From contig NC_079417.1 of NCBI RefSeq assembly GCF_026213295.1, positions 3,666,906-3,730,905 of the forward strand: a DNA stretch of 64,000 nucleotides, read 5' to 3'. Under the pieces are notes generated by a model that worked only from the letters and a program-made list of their open reading frames with translations, was not told the DNA's origin and searched no databases. Positions 1 to 15,900 of this stretch are shown here, one piece after another; position 1 is the first letter of the stretch; each line of letters begins with the position of its first letter. Both the position numbers and the translations under genes were made by a program. Source of the stretch: Gadus chalcogrammus. Its lineage: Eukaryota > Chordata > Actinopteri > Gadiformes > Gadidae.

Positions 1-103
1 AAGATTTGTCATCTGAGTCGTCTTCTTGTCAGTTGTGGCCCTGGGAAGGGAAATGGTCTCAACTGTTATTTTTAATCATCTGTTAGTCAACAATTCCCCG
101 CAG

Positions 104-105
104 AG

Positions 106-157
<52 letters not shown>

Positions 158-158
158 G

Positions 159-198
<40 letters not shown>

Positions 199-293
199 TG
201 TGTGCGTGCGTGCGCGCGTGCGTGAGTGCGTGAGTGCGTGCCTGTGTGCGCGCGTGTGTGCGTGCGTGCATGCGTGCGTGTGTGTGTGTGTGT
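104..293. repeat. (TG)n / (TGCG)n compound microsatellite
   Basis: Pure TG repeats pass into GTGC tetranucleotide repeats and back to TG. Open frames across it encode Cys-Val or Thr-His alternations and are not genes. Confidence 0.95.
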
Positions 294-1057
294 CTTTGAA
301 GATGCACTGTGTAGCATCAAGTAGCATCAAGTGGAACAGACTTGGTAGAAACCTAATATAGTATTCATAAGTTTGTTTGAATTTGTTTTAATTGGTGTTT
401 TAAATTGTGTATAATTAATGAGTTTTCATTACCTTAGAGAGAGCCCTTTATAAAAACTTGCGAAGCGGGTCCTCTCCCAGGGAGTACACAATGTTGCACT
501 GCCATGCTTCTACAGTAGCCCAGAAGTGCTCTAGAGATGACACGTTTTTTAATTGAATAATCATAAGTGCTATATGACTTGGAAGCTATGACCTTTGGTT
601 TTACAGACTAACTAACTACTAACTAAAGTGACTAAATAAATTTTATGGATCTGTTAAGGAACCCCATAACTTGACACGACTTGGCTGTACGATGGTGTCG
701 TAGACGATGACATCCTTCAGAATGTAGACCTATCTACTGACGCCTCAATCCCCCGTTGGACTCGCCAATCGCCATACTGTGCGATGCATGAAGAGTGGGG
801 GACGTCCATGAACAGCCATGGCTGACGCCAGTGGGCAACGCACAACAAGAACGCAAAGCATTATAGATTTCAGTGTGCAGTTACTATTCCAAGAGGAAAG
901 GTTTACTGTGACTAAACCCTACACTCCGCCCTAATTCTAACTCACACATACAGGCCTGCATGTGTGGGTGGGTGTTTGTGTATTTATGTCTGTAAATGAT
1001 CAAATATCCTACTATTCAATAATTAAAGGCTTCATATTCCCCCCTCCTCTCAGTCTC

Positions 1058-1423
<366 letters not shown>

Positions 1424-2596
1424 CTGTCGGGTCGTGTCTTCGTGTCTACAGAATGTCAGGTGTGGTGAAGCCTCTCTCCACTCTGAGTGTCATAACCTGT
1501 AATTAACATCTTCCTCCACCTCCTCCTCATCCTCCTTTTCTCCCAACTTCACATCCACCACCGCGCCATCCTGCTCCTCTTCCTCCAACTCCTTGACCTC
1601 CTCTTCCTCATCACTGTCTCCTTCACCTCATCTCCCCTCTTCTTCCTCTCCAATCACTCCCTTGGAAAGAGATGACACATCATCTCTACAATGTTCCATC
1701 ACTGAGGCCTGACTTCTCACTTGGATTTTACATCTGATTGGCCACTTCACGCATCCATGGAGGACCAATCACAGCTTGGACACTGCGGTAGCTATTCCCT
1801 CTCTCCTTCCTGGGTCATCATCCCCACCACCATCACCGAGGATAATCCACATCCTGTCTTCCCCCAGGCTTCGCGTCACAAGCACAACAAGAGTCTCTTC
1901 TTCTCATCCTGGTAAACACACTGTTGTCGTCCTCATGTCCTCCACACAGGAAGTGCTCACATGATAACGTCTCAGAACAACGCGGACGTGACCTAGTCTT
2001 CCACTAAGGTCAATGCCTGCAGTCTTGAACCGACAAACCAGCCAGTCAGGAAACAGTTCAGCCCTGCTCGAGTTGAGTGATGCGATTAGCTATTGGTGTT
2101 TGCTATTGCACAATTAAAACATAAAAAAGCATTATGTTACACCACCAGGTTTAACACAATGCAAAAAAGCATTTAGCTCAATATCTTTAATAATATTTTA
2201 AACAGAATATGTTACAGGGTTACATATTTGTTCAAATATATATACTTATTTAAATGCATTCCAGTTGGTGGTCTTGGGAATAATTTGGACTCTTTAAAAT
2301 CATGTGATGTTTTTATTTTCAAGGGTTTCATGATGATCTTGTGGGAAGCAGGAATGTGAATTTGGAGTATGTGACTTCCTGTCCGTGTTGGGGTTCTGAG
2401 GGGGCGTCCATCTTGCAGACGGAGTTTAATCTCATTATAAAATGGCGGAACCTCATTTTAAAGACATGGTGTCTTCTTGCGGGTCAAACTAGACTTATTG
2501 CACTTCAGGAAACACACAAGGCCATTCATTGGTTGTTTTAGCTAACTATGTTAGACGAACAAGACTGGTCAGGTCAAAGGTTAGAGGTCGCATCCC

Positions 2597-2600
2597 TCTC

Positions 2601-2663
<63 letters not shown>
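2597..2663. repeat. (TC)n microsatellite
   Basis: An uninterrupted TC dinucleotide run directly visible in the sequence. Confidence 0.95.
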
Positions 2664-2668
<5 letters not shown>

Positions 2669-3004
2669 TTCTTTGGCCAACCAGTCCTCGTCTTCGCTAT
2701 CTAGACGAGGAAGGAGTGTGTGTTCATGCCTCCATAATTGCGTGTGTGAGCTTGCCTACCTCCTTGTATCGACAATCATGCATTCATGAATGTTTGTGTC
2801 TTGGATGCACACATGCACACACAGCTACTGTTTGTCCTAATAAATATGGATGCATAAATCTTTCTGGAGCAACATGAACACTGGGTCCATGGAACGATGA
2901 TGTATTCTGCAGATGTTGAAACTGGAATCTGTTTCAGTCATGTTCTCTCTCTGGACAGAGTGTATGTTGTGTTCAGGACAACGTGAGCCTGCATGTGAGT
3001 ACTG

Positions 3005-3132
<128 letters not shown>

Positions 3133-3410
3133 TAGTGCACGTGTGCATGCATGTATTTGTGCATGCGAGCAGAACAGCTGCATATCATCTCAGTGATGCC
3201 GACTGGGGGGAGTTCCTCTAAGTGGAGCCCTCGAGGCCTGATGAATGATTCTTCTAAATTGCAGAATCTCTGGAACTCGAACCAAAACCCACTCTGATCC
3301 GACTCGGTCAGATTCTGTCTACGGCTCCATGGGGAAACATGGCCGACGGGCACTAGGACCCAGAAGAGAACGCAGTACCACACAGGAGTAAAACACAGTA
3401 GAATCCAAAT

Positions 3411-3510
3411 GACACCAAACCCTAACGCTAAGGACCCAACCCAACCGCTAACCCCAAAACCTAAACCTAACCCAAACACCGAACCCCAAAACACCCCGTA
3501 TCTAAACCCC
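3411..3510. repeat. Degenerate telomere-like (CCCTAA) sequence
   Basis: CCTAAC, CCAACC and CCTAAACC motifs recur for about 100 bp. This looks like a decayed interstitial telomere-type or simple C/A-rich repeat. A G-strand counterpart lies near 18.6-18.9 kb. Confidence 0.5.
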
Positions 3511-3966
3511 AGTTCTCACCGGTCACAAATGCACCGAACTGTAAGTCAGCAGAATCGTGTAGAGAACAGAAAAGAGTCGGTCTCTGTTGGACTACAAGGG
3601 CTTCAGTGTCTGAAGGACACCGACAAGCGCGGTCGCTCCAAAATACCCACGAGTGGGACAGAAAATGTGGGGTTGCCGTAGCGACCAGATGTTTATGTTA
3701 ACTCCCCCAGCTGTTAACCTTTGACCCCTCCTCTGCTCCAAAATCTGCAGCTGGCAACACTGCTCCTCCACCCCCCCACCGACCCGACCCCCACCCAAAC
3801 CATGTTGAGGCCAGCCCATCGAACAGAACAGAGCAGCGCAAAGTAGATAGCAGAGTAGAACACAAATAATAGAATAGAGCGCACTCAAGCACTGACTTTG
3901 CTGTCTGTTTCGCAAGGCCAAGTGCAGAGTGAAAAAGTCAGGCACACTATGGTTCTGTTTTGTGTC

Positions 3967-4400
<434 letters not shown>

Positions 4401-5585
4401 AGTGTATTCTGCCTTTGCGTTTCAGAGGGAATGCAGTCTGACAAACCAGACTGTAGATCAATATATAAAGTCTGAAGGCAGACCAGCTCAAATCCAGGGG
4501 AACGCAGGGTAACACCATCTTTCGCTCCATATTAGTCTCGACCAATAAGGCTGCTGGAAGCGTGGATCTGGAAGCATGTAATTGCGAAACACAAACACCG
4601 ACAGCAGAAGTAAACTGTAAAACGGTGTCAGGACGGTTCCGAATCAACCCAGTGTAGACTGGCCACTGTAGAACACAGTTGAAATACTTTTCTTGAAAGC
4701 TTCATCTACCCGCGCAAATGACGAAATGAGGTTCTGCGATAACGTAGCGGGAATGTAGTAAAAGGTTGATTTGACGTCTCCAGCTGGCTGTTAGGAAACC
4801 TCCACCACCATCCCTGTCTTCAGCTTCAGGGAGGGCCCCACCTGAAGACAGAGGCCGGCCCTGCCTGGATCTAGCTGAGGTCTTTAATGAGTGCTTCTTC
4901 ACCACCAGAGCTTTAGGACTTGACGGAACATGAAGAAGATTCTCCTCACACGCCCCCTGTTCTGATTCATGCCCTCGAGTTAACGGGTAGTGATTTAGAA
5001 GACTACACTTTCATCTGAAAACACTTACAAGTCAGACTGAGAAAAAGCAAAGCACACAAGCAATATTGGAGTAGCTACGAAAATAAGGGTTCTACTGGGA
5101 TACCTAACGTCAGAAAAAAAACTTGAATTGAAAATGTTGTAGTTATTCTTCCAAGGATGCAGAGGAATGGAAGCATGTTTGGGACAGATGTTCATGATAA
5201 TTATAGTGATAATGGGAATAATTGTACTGCCTTACACTCAGCTGGTGAACTCCTGACCACTAACATCCGGCAAATGTCAACCTAACTGTCTTTCTTCTTC
5301 TCTGCCATGTAATATGTGGTCCTTAATAGCCCTCCTTTGGTGCTGTTCTATGTCGTTCACTGTAGGTTTTAGGGTTTGCTGCTGCGGTCTTGGCCGGTTC
5401 TTTCTTGTACAATAGACTAACGGGATTCAATAAAGGCGCAGCAAAAAATAGATTGTCTATTTCGTGTATAGAAAAGTTTGAGGCGAAGCCTGTCGTGATG
5501 AAACGATGGGCGCTAACTCTGGGATTAGTCGCCTTGGAGGGGGATCACTCGTTTGTTTCTGAACGCTCAGTAAAGCGTGAAGGTT

Positions 5586-6060
<475 letters not shown>

Positions 6061-6215
6061 GGTCCACACTCTTACCCGAGTGTGTGTGTTGAAATAATCT
6101 CAGGGTCTCTGGGCTCTGCTTTGCTGGCTAGTGGTAGCATGTAGCCCCACGCGACCCCGGCTAACCGTTTACTGGGCTAGTTCTGTCCTGTCCATATTAG
6201 ACACACAAACAGACA

Positions 6216-6220
6216 CACCA

Positions 6221-6308
<88 letters not shown>

Positions 6309-6309
6309 C
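6216..6309. repeat. (ACGC)n microsatellite
   Basis: About 22 copies of the CpG-containing tetranucleotide ACGC. A second (ACGC)n array lies at 12430-12510. Confidence 0.95.
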
Positions 6310-6354
6310 TGGTTAAATCAAGCAGTGCCTGCCCCAGGCTCAGCCTCTAGGTTC

Positions 6355-6840
6355 TGTCCTGGTGTTCCGGTCCTGGTGTTCCGGTCCTGGTGTTCCGGTC
6401 CTGGTGTTCCGGTCCTGGTGTTCCGGTCCTGGTGTTCGGTCCTGGTGTTCCGGTCCTGGTGTTCCGGTCCTGGTGTTCCGGTCCTGGTGTTCGGTCCTGG
6501 TGTTCTGGTCCTGGTGTTCCGGTCCTGGTGTTCAGTACTGCTGTTTGGTCCTGGTGTTCGGTACTGCTGTTTGGTCCTGTTGTTCCGGTCCTGGTGTTCC
6601 GGTCCTGGTGTTCAGTACTGCAGTTCGGTCCTGTTGTTCCGGTCCTGGTTGTTCCGGTCCTGGTGTTCCGGTCCTGGTGTTCCGGTCCTGGTGTTCTGGT
6701 CCTGGTGTTCGGTCCTGGTGTTCCGGTCCTGGTGTTCAGTACTGCTGTTTGGTCCTGTTGTTCCGGTCCTGGTTGTTCCGGTCCTGGTGTTCGGTCCTGG
6801 TGATCCGGTCCTGGTGATCCGGTCCTGGTGTACCAGGGCC
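6355..6840. repeat. 14-bp minisatellite
   Basis: The unit GGTCCTGGTGTTCC repeats about 35 times, with 13-bp variants lacking one C and interspersed GTACTGCTGTTT variants. Because 14 is not a multiple of three, all three frames cycle through the same peptide, which gives several overlapping long open frames that are not genes. Confidence 0.95.
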
Positions 6841-7465
6841 GTGTGATCCAGTCCAGTGTTTGGTAACCTCTGTTGCCTGTTCAATGGTTTCCTCCTCATC
6901 CTTTCTGTCAGTTGGAGAACAGCCAGGGGAGATGGTGCTCCTGCTCTCTCTCACCAATCATCTTAACGAGGGTGAGAGGAGAATTCGGTGGAACAACCAA
7001 GACCAGGGTTCATACCAAGGACACACAAACAGACATCAATACAATGACATCGTATAAGTACAATACATATATAGATATTGATGGTTTTAATATTCACTAG
7101 GTTAAACCAACCTAGAGAGAACCAAACTCCAACATGTCTTGGTTTCCATGAAGTAAATATATTGAGAATGTGGTATTAATTTAGGATGGTATCAGAAAGA
7201 ATTAGGTCATGGTGGATTTCCATGGTGTTCCTGTGGACCCAGAGCAAAGGGCTATTGGGCGGGAGCCACGGTCTGAGCAGCCAATCGATGAAGGGGACTC
7301 CACCCAAACATCCCTCCGTTTGAATCCAGCCGAATCACAATCCATCGGGGGATTCGGTCCCAGGCCTCGTCAGGGTCCAGCATCCGCACGGAGCGAGATG
7401 GTTGACGAGTGACGTGTGTGCTCCTCCCGTCCCTCCGCAGGGTCCAGCGCCATAACCGTCATCAC

Positions 7466-7470
7466 CCCCC

Positions 7471-7519
<49 letters not shown>
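7466..7519. repeat. (CA)n microsatellite
   Basis: A CA dinucleotide run flanked by C-runs on both sides. Confidence 0.95.
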
Positions 7520-8564
7520 CCCCCCCTAAGTCAAGGACCAACATCAACCCGCTGACCCGGAGAACGTTGCGTGTTCAATATCCATTTCTCAACCGATCTA
7601 ATGTGTGTGTACACACACACACACAACGATCTAATTCCTTTTATTAGTTCATCCTTCTCCCGGTTTCTCCTCCTGGGAAGGCCGTGGGCGAGGGCAACGG
7701 GGAAGAATCGTCTGTCCGAGCCAATCGTATGGCTTTAATAAAGCTAGCGTTGTGGCCCCGGAGATTGCAAGCCAATGCAAGCTAACTCTGCCCCTAGAGG
7801 GGAAGGAAAGCAGAGGTGGGGAAAACCTGTTGGATGGATAAAAACATGGATCCCGAAACCTCGCGAGCACAAGTGGGATAGTGAAACGCTCTGTACACGG
7901 CTGCACAGGTTCACACGCATCCACCAAACACATCTTAAACACAGGGTTTAACACAGGACTTAGATACACCCCAGGACATAGATCCTCTAGAGGACGGTCT
8001 CACATCCACTGCACATGATCAGACACATACATCCATACACATTGACACACCCTACACATGGCATGACCAAGCTTGACCCCCCAGTGGCTCATGTTGAGCA
8101 AAATAATATTTCAGCGCAACAAAATGTCTTCATACTTGTTCTAATGATACTCCTAGTTGTATACAATTATCATTTTGTATTTTTCCAATCCTTTGTAATG
8201 GGAAAATTACTTCACCAGCACTTGGTTAGATAAGTATGTAAACAGTGATAAACACAGGGAAGCAAAGTATTTTAATTAACCAAATGAATGACACAACATA
8301 CAGAATATGACTCAAAACGGAGATAAACAACATTTAATCATGTTATAGAAGCCTGTGACTGCTAATCTTGTTCCCGACTGTTAACGATTAACAGTTTCTC
8401 TCACCAGAGAGAAAATGACATGTTTACTGCGTTCCGTGAAGATACTGTTCCCCAAATACCCCGGAACGTATGATTACGTCTCACTGTGTATTTCGGTAGT
8501 GAAATAATAATGTCCTACCATGGTTACTACTGATTACAGCCCCAGTTTCAATATAGGATAGACA

Positions 8565-8682
<118 letters not shown>

Positions 8683-8924
8683 CCTTGTAGGAAGTCAGAG
8701 GAAGTCAGGAGTAAGGGTAGAAAACACGTATTGCAGTTATTATGCTATCTTTAGTAAAACATGGAGTACTGTTTTTTGAACCTTCATTTATTCCTTGTTA
8801 TTAAGATTGCTGCTTGCGAACACAGATCTTATATATAGATACGATCTACTATAATGCACACAGTTATACTTAGCATCGCAGAACTTATTATTTAGTTAGT
8901 TCAGTACTAGTTTAGTCCAGAAGT

Positions 8925-9140
8925 TGATTCATGTTTTAACATTAGTGTATTAATAGTTTAGTACTTAGTCCTGGTTTATTACTTGTTTATTACTGGTTTA
9001 TAATCATTGTTTGTTACTTGTTTAGTAATAGTTTAGTCCTGGTTAAGTACTCGTTTATTACTCGTTTATAGTCATTGTTTGATACATGTTTAGTAATAGT
9101 TTATTCCTGGTTTAGTGCTTGTTTAGTACTAGTTTAGTAC
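8925..9140. repeat. Degenerate TTTAGTACTAG/TTTATTACTGG short repeat
   Basis: Motifs such as GTTTAGTACTAGTTTAGTCCTGG and GTTTATTACTTG recur with an 11-12 bp rhythm. It ends just before the GA-rich region that may hold a first exon of eva1b. Confidence 0.7.
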
Positions 9141-9503
9141 AAGGTGCAGCTTGGAGCTTGGTGTTTTTGTGTTTGTTGTCAGGATGGAAAGTACTGCTCA
9201 CTACTGAGCTCACTCGGTTGGCCAGGAGTGCCTGGTTCCCCTGGCAACGGAAGAGTGGAGGAAGGAGAAGGAGAGGAGAGAGGGAGAGAGGAGATGGTAG
9301 GGGAGAGTTGGAGAAGAGAGGAGGAAGGGAGGCTCACTATTCCCCCCCCCCCCCCCCTCCTCCCCGATTACTCCCCGCCCCCTTTTTACGCTGTTCCTTT
9401 TTTCCATCTGAGAGGAGAGAAGAGAGAGAGAGCGAGACAGAGGGACTGAGAGAGGGGAACAGAGAGAGGGATCGAGACTAAGAGGGAGGGAGGGAATTAG
9501 GGG

Positions 9504-9819
9504 GAGAGAGAGAGAGAGAGACTCTGTGACTCAGTTTCCAACTCTGAGGGGAGGTAACAACCTCTCTCGCACACACTCTCTCCCTGCAGTCAAACACACT
9601 CCTCGCGCCCTCTCGCATACACACACTCTCCCTGCACTCACACCAAACTCCTCCTCCTCCTCTCTCTCACACACACAGTCTCTGTGTAGCTTTCCAACTT
9701 GTAGGTTGCAGGACTTTCGGGCTGTAGGGTTGTGGGTCTTGGATCAGCCGGCCTGGTTTCCCCCGGTTTGCAGGGAGAGACCAAAGTCGTCTCTTTGGAC
9801 TTCATGACCTCACTACCTG
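9504..9819 (+). other. Candidate 5' untranslated exon of eva1b
   Basis: A GA-rich stretch followed by CT/CA-rich sequence ends in ACTACCTG followed by GTGAGT, a strong splice donor at 9820. No coding similarity is seen. Its place upstream of eva1b on the same strand makes it a possible first exon. It carries an ATG at 9804 that would open a frame out of register with eva1b if joined to the acceptor at 19953. A second donor-like site, TTTGAG before GTGAGT at 18163, could mark another leader exon. The left boundary is a guess; a transcript is needed to confirm either. Confidence 0.25.
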
Positions 9820-9855
9820 GTGAGTTGCATGTTTGTTAGTGCATGGATTGCCGAC

Positions 9856-9955
<100 letters not shown>

Positions 9956-10579
9956 AGCCGTATGTCTGGGTGTTTTTAAAACAAATCATGTTAGACATGA
10001 GCGCACAACCTTTACTGTGTGTTTGAATGGATATGGATGTTCTGATGTGGATGATGTGTGGTGGAGGTCTCACTATACATAACATAGTGGTTACTACATC
10101 TTAAAATCATACCATGGTTTCCTGCTTGATGACTTACATACCCTACATTAACTTTAGGTTATTTAAATGCTTTTTTCAAAAGGGACTTTCAGTGACTATA
10201 TGTAGTAATATGAGTATAGTCTGTCAGTATAAGCTGTATAAAGGCAGGTCATGGGAAATAAAAATAACGATTATGCAGAATTACCTGTGTAGTGTGTTGA
10301 ATAAAATGTGTACTATGCAGTAAAACGTGTCAAAATGTAAAAAAAAATAAAGACGATGTATATGCATGCAGTAGTATGAGTAGTATGAAGTATTAGATGA
10401 GGCGTAGTAAAAGGGAATGCATGAAGTATGTAGCTTCATGCTATGTAGGAATATCATTTTTGAGCATTCTGAGGGTTTCTTTGACGACAGTATCACTGAC
10501 GTAAAACATTAAAATCAGTTCAGTGTGTTTGTGTTGTGAGAAGCTCTTCCCTCTTCCCTCAAAGAGCCGAGTCCTCTTT

Positions 10580-10716
<137 letters not shown>

Positions 10717-10796
10717 CTCCCTGTATATCTGTCCCTGGCGTCCCGATGGTATCATCATCTGATCTTCACCACACGTCCTCGCAAAACAAACACCCT

Positions 10797-11110
10797 AATG
10801 CTCTTGGTTTGCACATCACACATATACCTCTAACACACTGTTTATACACCTGCTGATACACATATACCTCTAACACACTGTTTATACACCTGCTGTTACA
10901 CATATACCTCTAACACAATGTTTATAAACCTTCTCTAACACATATACCTCTAATATACTGTTGATTTAACCTCTCTGAAACACAGTTTGTATACCTGCTC
11001 TAACATACTGCTTATACAGCCCATACACACATACATATGTAACATGCTGTTGTTATACCTTGCTGTTATACAACCTTACCACTCAGCCTGTATGTACCCC
11101 TAACACACTG
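10797..11110. repeat. About 40-bp AT-rich minisatellite, degenerate
   Basis: The segment CACATATACCTCTAACACAC followed by TGTTTATACACCTGCT recurs about six times with increasing divergence to the right. Confidence 0.85.
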
Positions 11111-11454
11111 AAACTTAGAGAGTGCGTTACACGCTGTATGGTTAGAGACAGGGAGGCTTGAGGGCAAATGACAACAGGAAAGGAGAAAACTGTAGCGACA
11201 ATGTGATGTTCACACACGCGCGCACACACTCATATCCAACATTAATCCACACATACGCATGAATAAGCATCAATCAACTGGGACTGCCTCTGAAACTCTG
11301 TCTCTCTCTCAGCCGTTCGGAAATTCACATGCTCACACACATACATGCTTTCCAAACAAACAAACAAGATCTTCCAAACAAACAAACACGATCTCCTACA
11401 AAAGCATGTTTAAATTTAGGGGAATTTAGCCCTGTTGAGTTCCCCTATCTATAG

Positions 11455-11640
<186 letters not shown>

Positions 11641-12429
11641 CTATTGTCTCTTATCAGTGTAGAGAGGGTGGATGTGGGGTCTCTCCGGGTTCGAGGGTTA
11701 GCCCCAGCCTGTGAGTCCCGAAGCCCATCAGATAAGCTCCAACGAGGGCTAAGTGTTAACGCTAAGGTGCCTGGGGGATGTTTGGGGACGCTTGACTTGT
11801 GTGTGACCTCTCTCGCTCTCCTTCTATCCTTTCATCTTAACTCCTTGTCTCCTATGTCGCCTTCCTCCTTCTCCCCTATAGCCTGGGTCTCAGTGGGAGG
11901 CTTGTTAACCTGTCTGCTAGAACCAGAGGTCAGAGGTCAACCCCTGACATGTCTGATCTGCCGTGGTGCCTCTCTCCATGTGGAGGTGATGCAGCACAAG
12001 GGAACAGGAACTCAGGTGTGGCCGCACGCTGCGGAAGGCACGAAAGGGATCACAACTACCCCTCATTGTAGTCGTTGATTGATTAAGATTGATGTAAAGT
12101 TCAGCGTTTAAGCTTTCATAACCCTACTGTGTTTCTTTATGCCTTAAAGTGCACAGTTTTAGTGGTTAAAAAACGCAAATCACATTTCTTTCATGAGGGC
12201 TAACACACCATGAAGACTGTGTTTTTTGACAAACAAATGAGGCTGATTCTGCCCTTATTATGAGATATAACTACGAGGAATTAACAATAAAAATGAATTG
12301 GCCCATTTGACTTAAAATGCAGTGTTATGGAAGCATAAACTCCAAAATGTTAATCAATACACATCTACAATGAGGAGCATGTGTGACCAGTTTGGGCTTC
12401 CATAGCATGCACCCATACACACACCACAA

Positions 12430-12575
<146 letters not shown>

Positions 12576-12779
12576 ATATGTATTCGAAAGATATCATATA
12601 TAAGTATATATACCTACAGATAAAAGGCAAACATGGGAGATGGAACCCAGACCTTTAGGTTGGGAGTCAAACCCCTAACCTCTAGATAACCCTGCCCTCC
12701 CTGTCCGGGTCGGGCCTGGTTCTGCTCCAGACATGAAGGCCCCTGAGAGCAGGGCCCATGAGGGGGCCACCGCTGATGA

Positions 12780-12870
12780 TCGCCAGTTCACGAGACGCGG
12801 GTTTGATTCCCGCTGCGTGAAGTTAACATGTTCTCCTCGTGTTTCCTTAATGAGCTCCAGATAACATGGA
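12780..12870 (+). mobile_element. tRNA-derived SINE-like fragment
   Basis: GGTTTGATTCCCGCTGCGTG resembles a polymerase III B box (GGTTCGANTCC) with one change, followed by the GAAGTTAACATGTTCTCCTCG segment typical of fish tRNA-derived repeats. No clear A box or cloverleaf is intact, so this is a fragment, not a tRNA gene. Confidence 0.4.
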
Positions 12871-12884
12871 GCAATGGCAAAGGG

Positions 12885-12890
12885 TGTGTG

Positions 12891-12955
<65 letters not shown>
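12885..12955. repeat. (TG)n microsatellite
   Basis: TG run immediately downstream of the SINE-like fragment. Confidence 0.95.
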
Positions 12956-12958
<3 letters not shown>

Positions 12959-12999
12959 ACAGAGTACAAAATATGAAGCCTCTTTAGGTAAATCTTTAC

Positions 13000-15900
13000 A
13001 CACGTTTACACACATAAACACAAACACAGAAGCACTAAGCACATGCACAAAACCAACTACTCCAGCGTGTCAAGAAAATAAAAATCCAACAGAAACAAGA
13101 CCTCTAAATCTAAAAGTGTACACACAAGTTCACAGCTGTCTGTAAACGTGCTGAATGGGGAGACTCCTACACCTACGCACGCACTGTCAGCACTCAGGCA
13201 TGCACACACACACCCACTCTCACCGCAAACTCAGACATGTATACACAGGATACACACACATGCACACACTGAATAAACCAGGGGGTAAACACAGGCGGTC
13301 GTATACACGGGAGGCATCAGGTTCCGGGACATCCCTGGTAACTATGATGATTGTGATGATGAAGTCAGCATTAGGCTGTGGAACATCTCGTCTAGATTTA
13401 CACACTAATTCACCCTGTCCCTGTCTCCCATCTTACTCGCACATCTGCTCTCCATTAACCACTTGCGCTAGCCTACACCTCCTCTGTCTCCGAATTTGAC
13501 ATTACCCACAATGCACCATGCACCACAGGACACTTTGGCTCTGTTCCTATCTGCAGGGACTGCAGCTTTCCAAACGTCATGTGTTTAATAATCTATATTT
13601 GGGTTTCAGGTCATACCGTGACTCTCTCTGTGTTGGACCGCAGGGGGGCTTAAAGTTGGAGGCATTGATTTAATTTAACTTTCTTTTCAAATATGGTATC
13701 GGAGCTTGATTTGGAATTTTCCTTTGTTTTCCTCTTTTCCCTGAACGCCTGCCAGACAGCTGGTGTGTATTCACCCGGAAAAACTGGATGCTGCCTTCAA
13801 CCAGATCCCAAGCACTGTAAAACCCACCAGAAATAACCCACAAGGCAATAGTCTGCATTGTAGAACCAAAATAACCAAGCATGTAAGAAGTGAACAAAAG
13901 ACAACATTCAACATTTAGTTATTGTTTGAAAGTTATTTCAATAATTTCCTCAGCATCATCTGAATGGCCTTGAGCTGAATATTATTCAGAAATGACACAG
14001 CGCTTGCAATAAAACATTAAGGGTGGTTAAAAGTTGAGAATGGAGGAGAACGCGTGTGGCTCTCGAGACAGTACACACAATGCCTCCTATTGTACATCTG
14101 AAACACGTTCAGACTCAGATCTTAAACACATTCAACGACGCATGACTTCATTTCTGGTTTGGGGACAACGCTGGCCACATGTGATCAACTCTGATGACCT
14201 TCAACAACAAGGATCTGTGTTTGAGATGCTTTATATGGTTATTAACATTATATAAGGAAACATGTAGGAAACAAAAACAATACTTCAATCCCCGTTTTCA
14301 ACCTGAATGCATGTCATAATAATTGCCAATGAAACTTTCTTTCCGAACTGTAAACACTTTAATATCCGGTATGATTAAAACGTGTGCCAGACCACGCGTG
14401 CGTCACGGTAGGTGTGTGTTTCCAAAGCCGGGTAAATATTTTTTATTGTAAATGTATTGAAAAATAACGACGTATCCAGAGTATATTGGCAGATTAAGCC
14501 CTAGATAAGCACTGAGCCTGGTGGACAAACAGACACAGTTTAGGCTAAATGAAACTTTGAAAGTATTTGATCGTTTCTTTCTCTTTTGGACTGGTTCAGG
14601 CTTGGTGTCGAGTTAACCCGTTGGACCGTGCGTCTGTACGCTGATGACATGCACATGTCTGTGAGCCTTCCAAGCCCAACAAGGCCTTCTCCATCAGAAC
14701 CTGGCATGCCTTAACCGAGGCCCAACAGCACTTTAGCTTAATCTAGTTGCAGCTCCTGTCAGAGGCAACTGGGGAGACATATTTTACTTTCCCTAAATCA
14801 GTACACCCTAAGGAGGGTCGAGAATGCCAGGGAAAAGCGAGATGTGTGTGAAGGGAGAGAGTACCTTTCGCTAAACGCTTTTACAGACACTTTGACCAAG
14901 GAATGTGGTTTGGAAAGGTGTCGATGTTAATTGCATGGAAACGTTGGCGATTGCTGGACACCTCTGTGGTTTCAGCAAGAACGAACAAGGTCAGGTTTAT
15001 TACTGAATCAGTTGATGCCCAGAAGCATTCCTAGGAGAGAAAACCCTGTAACAGCCTGTTGATTGGATGAGAAGCATATGTTTAACTCTAAGTAGAGACC
15101 CTTGACGGAAAATATGGGCAGGAAGACCAATCCAAGAAATCTGCATTTCCTGTGTATGACGTTCCGTAGGGGGTGATGAGCACCTTGGGAAAAGCCATTA
15201 CCCTTTAATCAGCTACCAAGATAAGGGCAGAGCAAGACTGAGACATAAGGAGAAAGAGAAAACCCAGCCAAGGAGCTGTGGGGTAATGTGGTTTATTTAT
15301 CCTAGAGGAACATGTGATGCTGAAATGGTTACACAGATTAGTTGATCTGTTTCCTCGGGTCATTAAAGACACATCTAACAGCTCAGAAATCAAAGGAGGA
15401 AATTTAAGAATATTTAAATGAAAGATGACATTGGCAAAGTTAATGAACTAAACAAATCAGTGTTAAAGACCCCCTTCATCAGGGCTTGTATGGGGGTATG
15501 TGCAGGAAAACAATGAAATGCGGTGAAACTAAAGATCTGGCCCTTTTTTCCTGCAACCAAGCCGCCTGCCAAGAATTTCTGCGTAGGAAGAAAAGTTCAA
15601 GGAATCAAAAATATTCTCTTCCCTGTGCAGTGCGATGTGTGCCATTATAACTAAGACACAAGTCTGACTTTCTGTTTGTGCAGGACATTTTTTTGATTGT
15701 TGGATTTCAAATAGCACCTGAACAAACTACCACACATGGGTCAGGACTTTTTCTTCACAGACCCCTGGGTTGGTCGGTCTGTTTCTTCGCTGGTGAACCA
15801 CCACCAGTTTGCAGAAGTGCCTCGGCGGTAGGGCTTTTACTTTTGCCCAAAAATCGAATATTTATTAATAATATTTTGACCATTAAATGCCTTCAGTAAG

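Noticed and set aside
12780..12870. Intact tRNA gene
   Set aside because: Only a B-box-like segment is present; no A box and no acceptor stem pairing were found.
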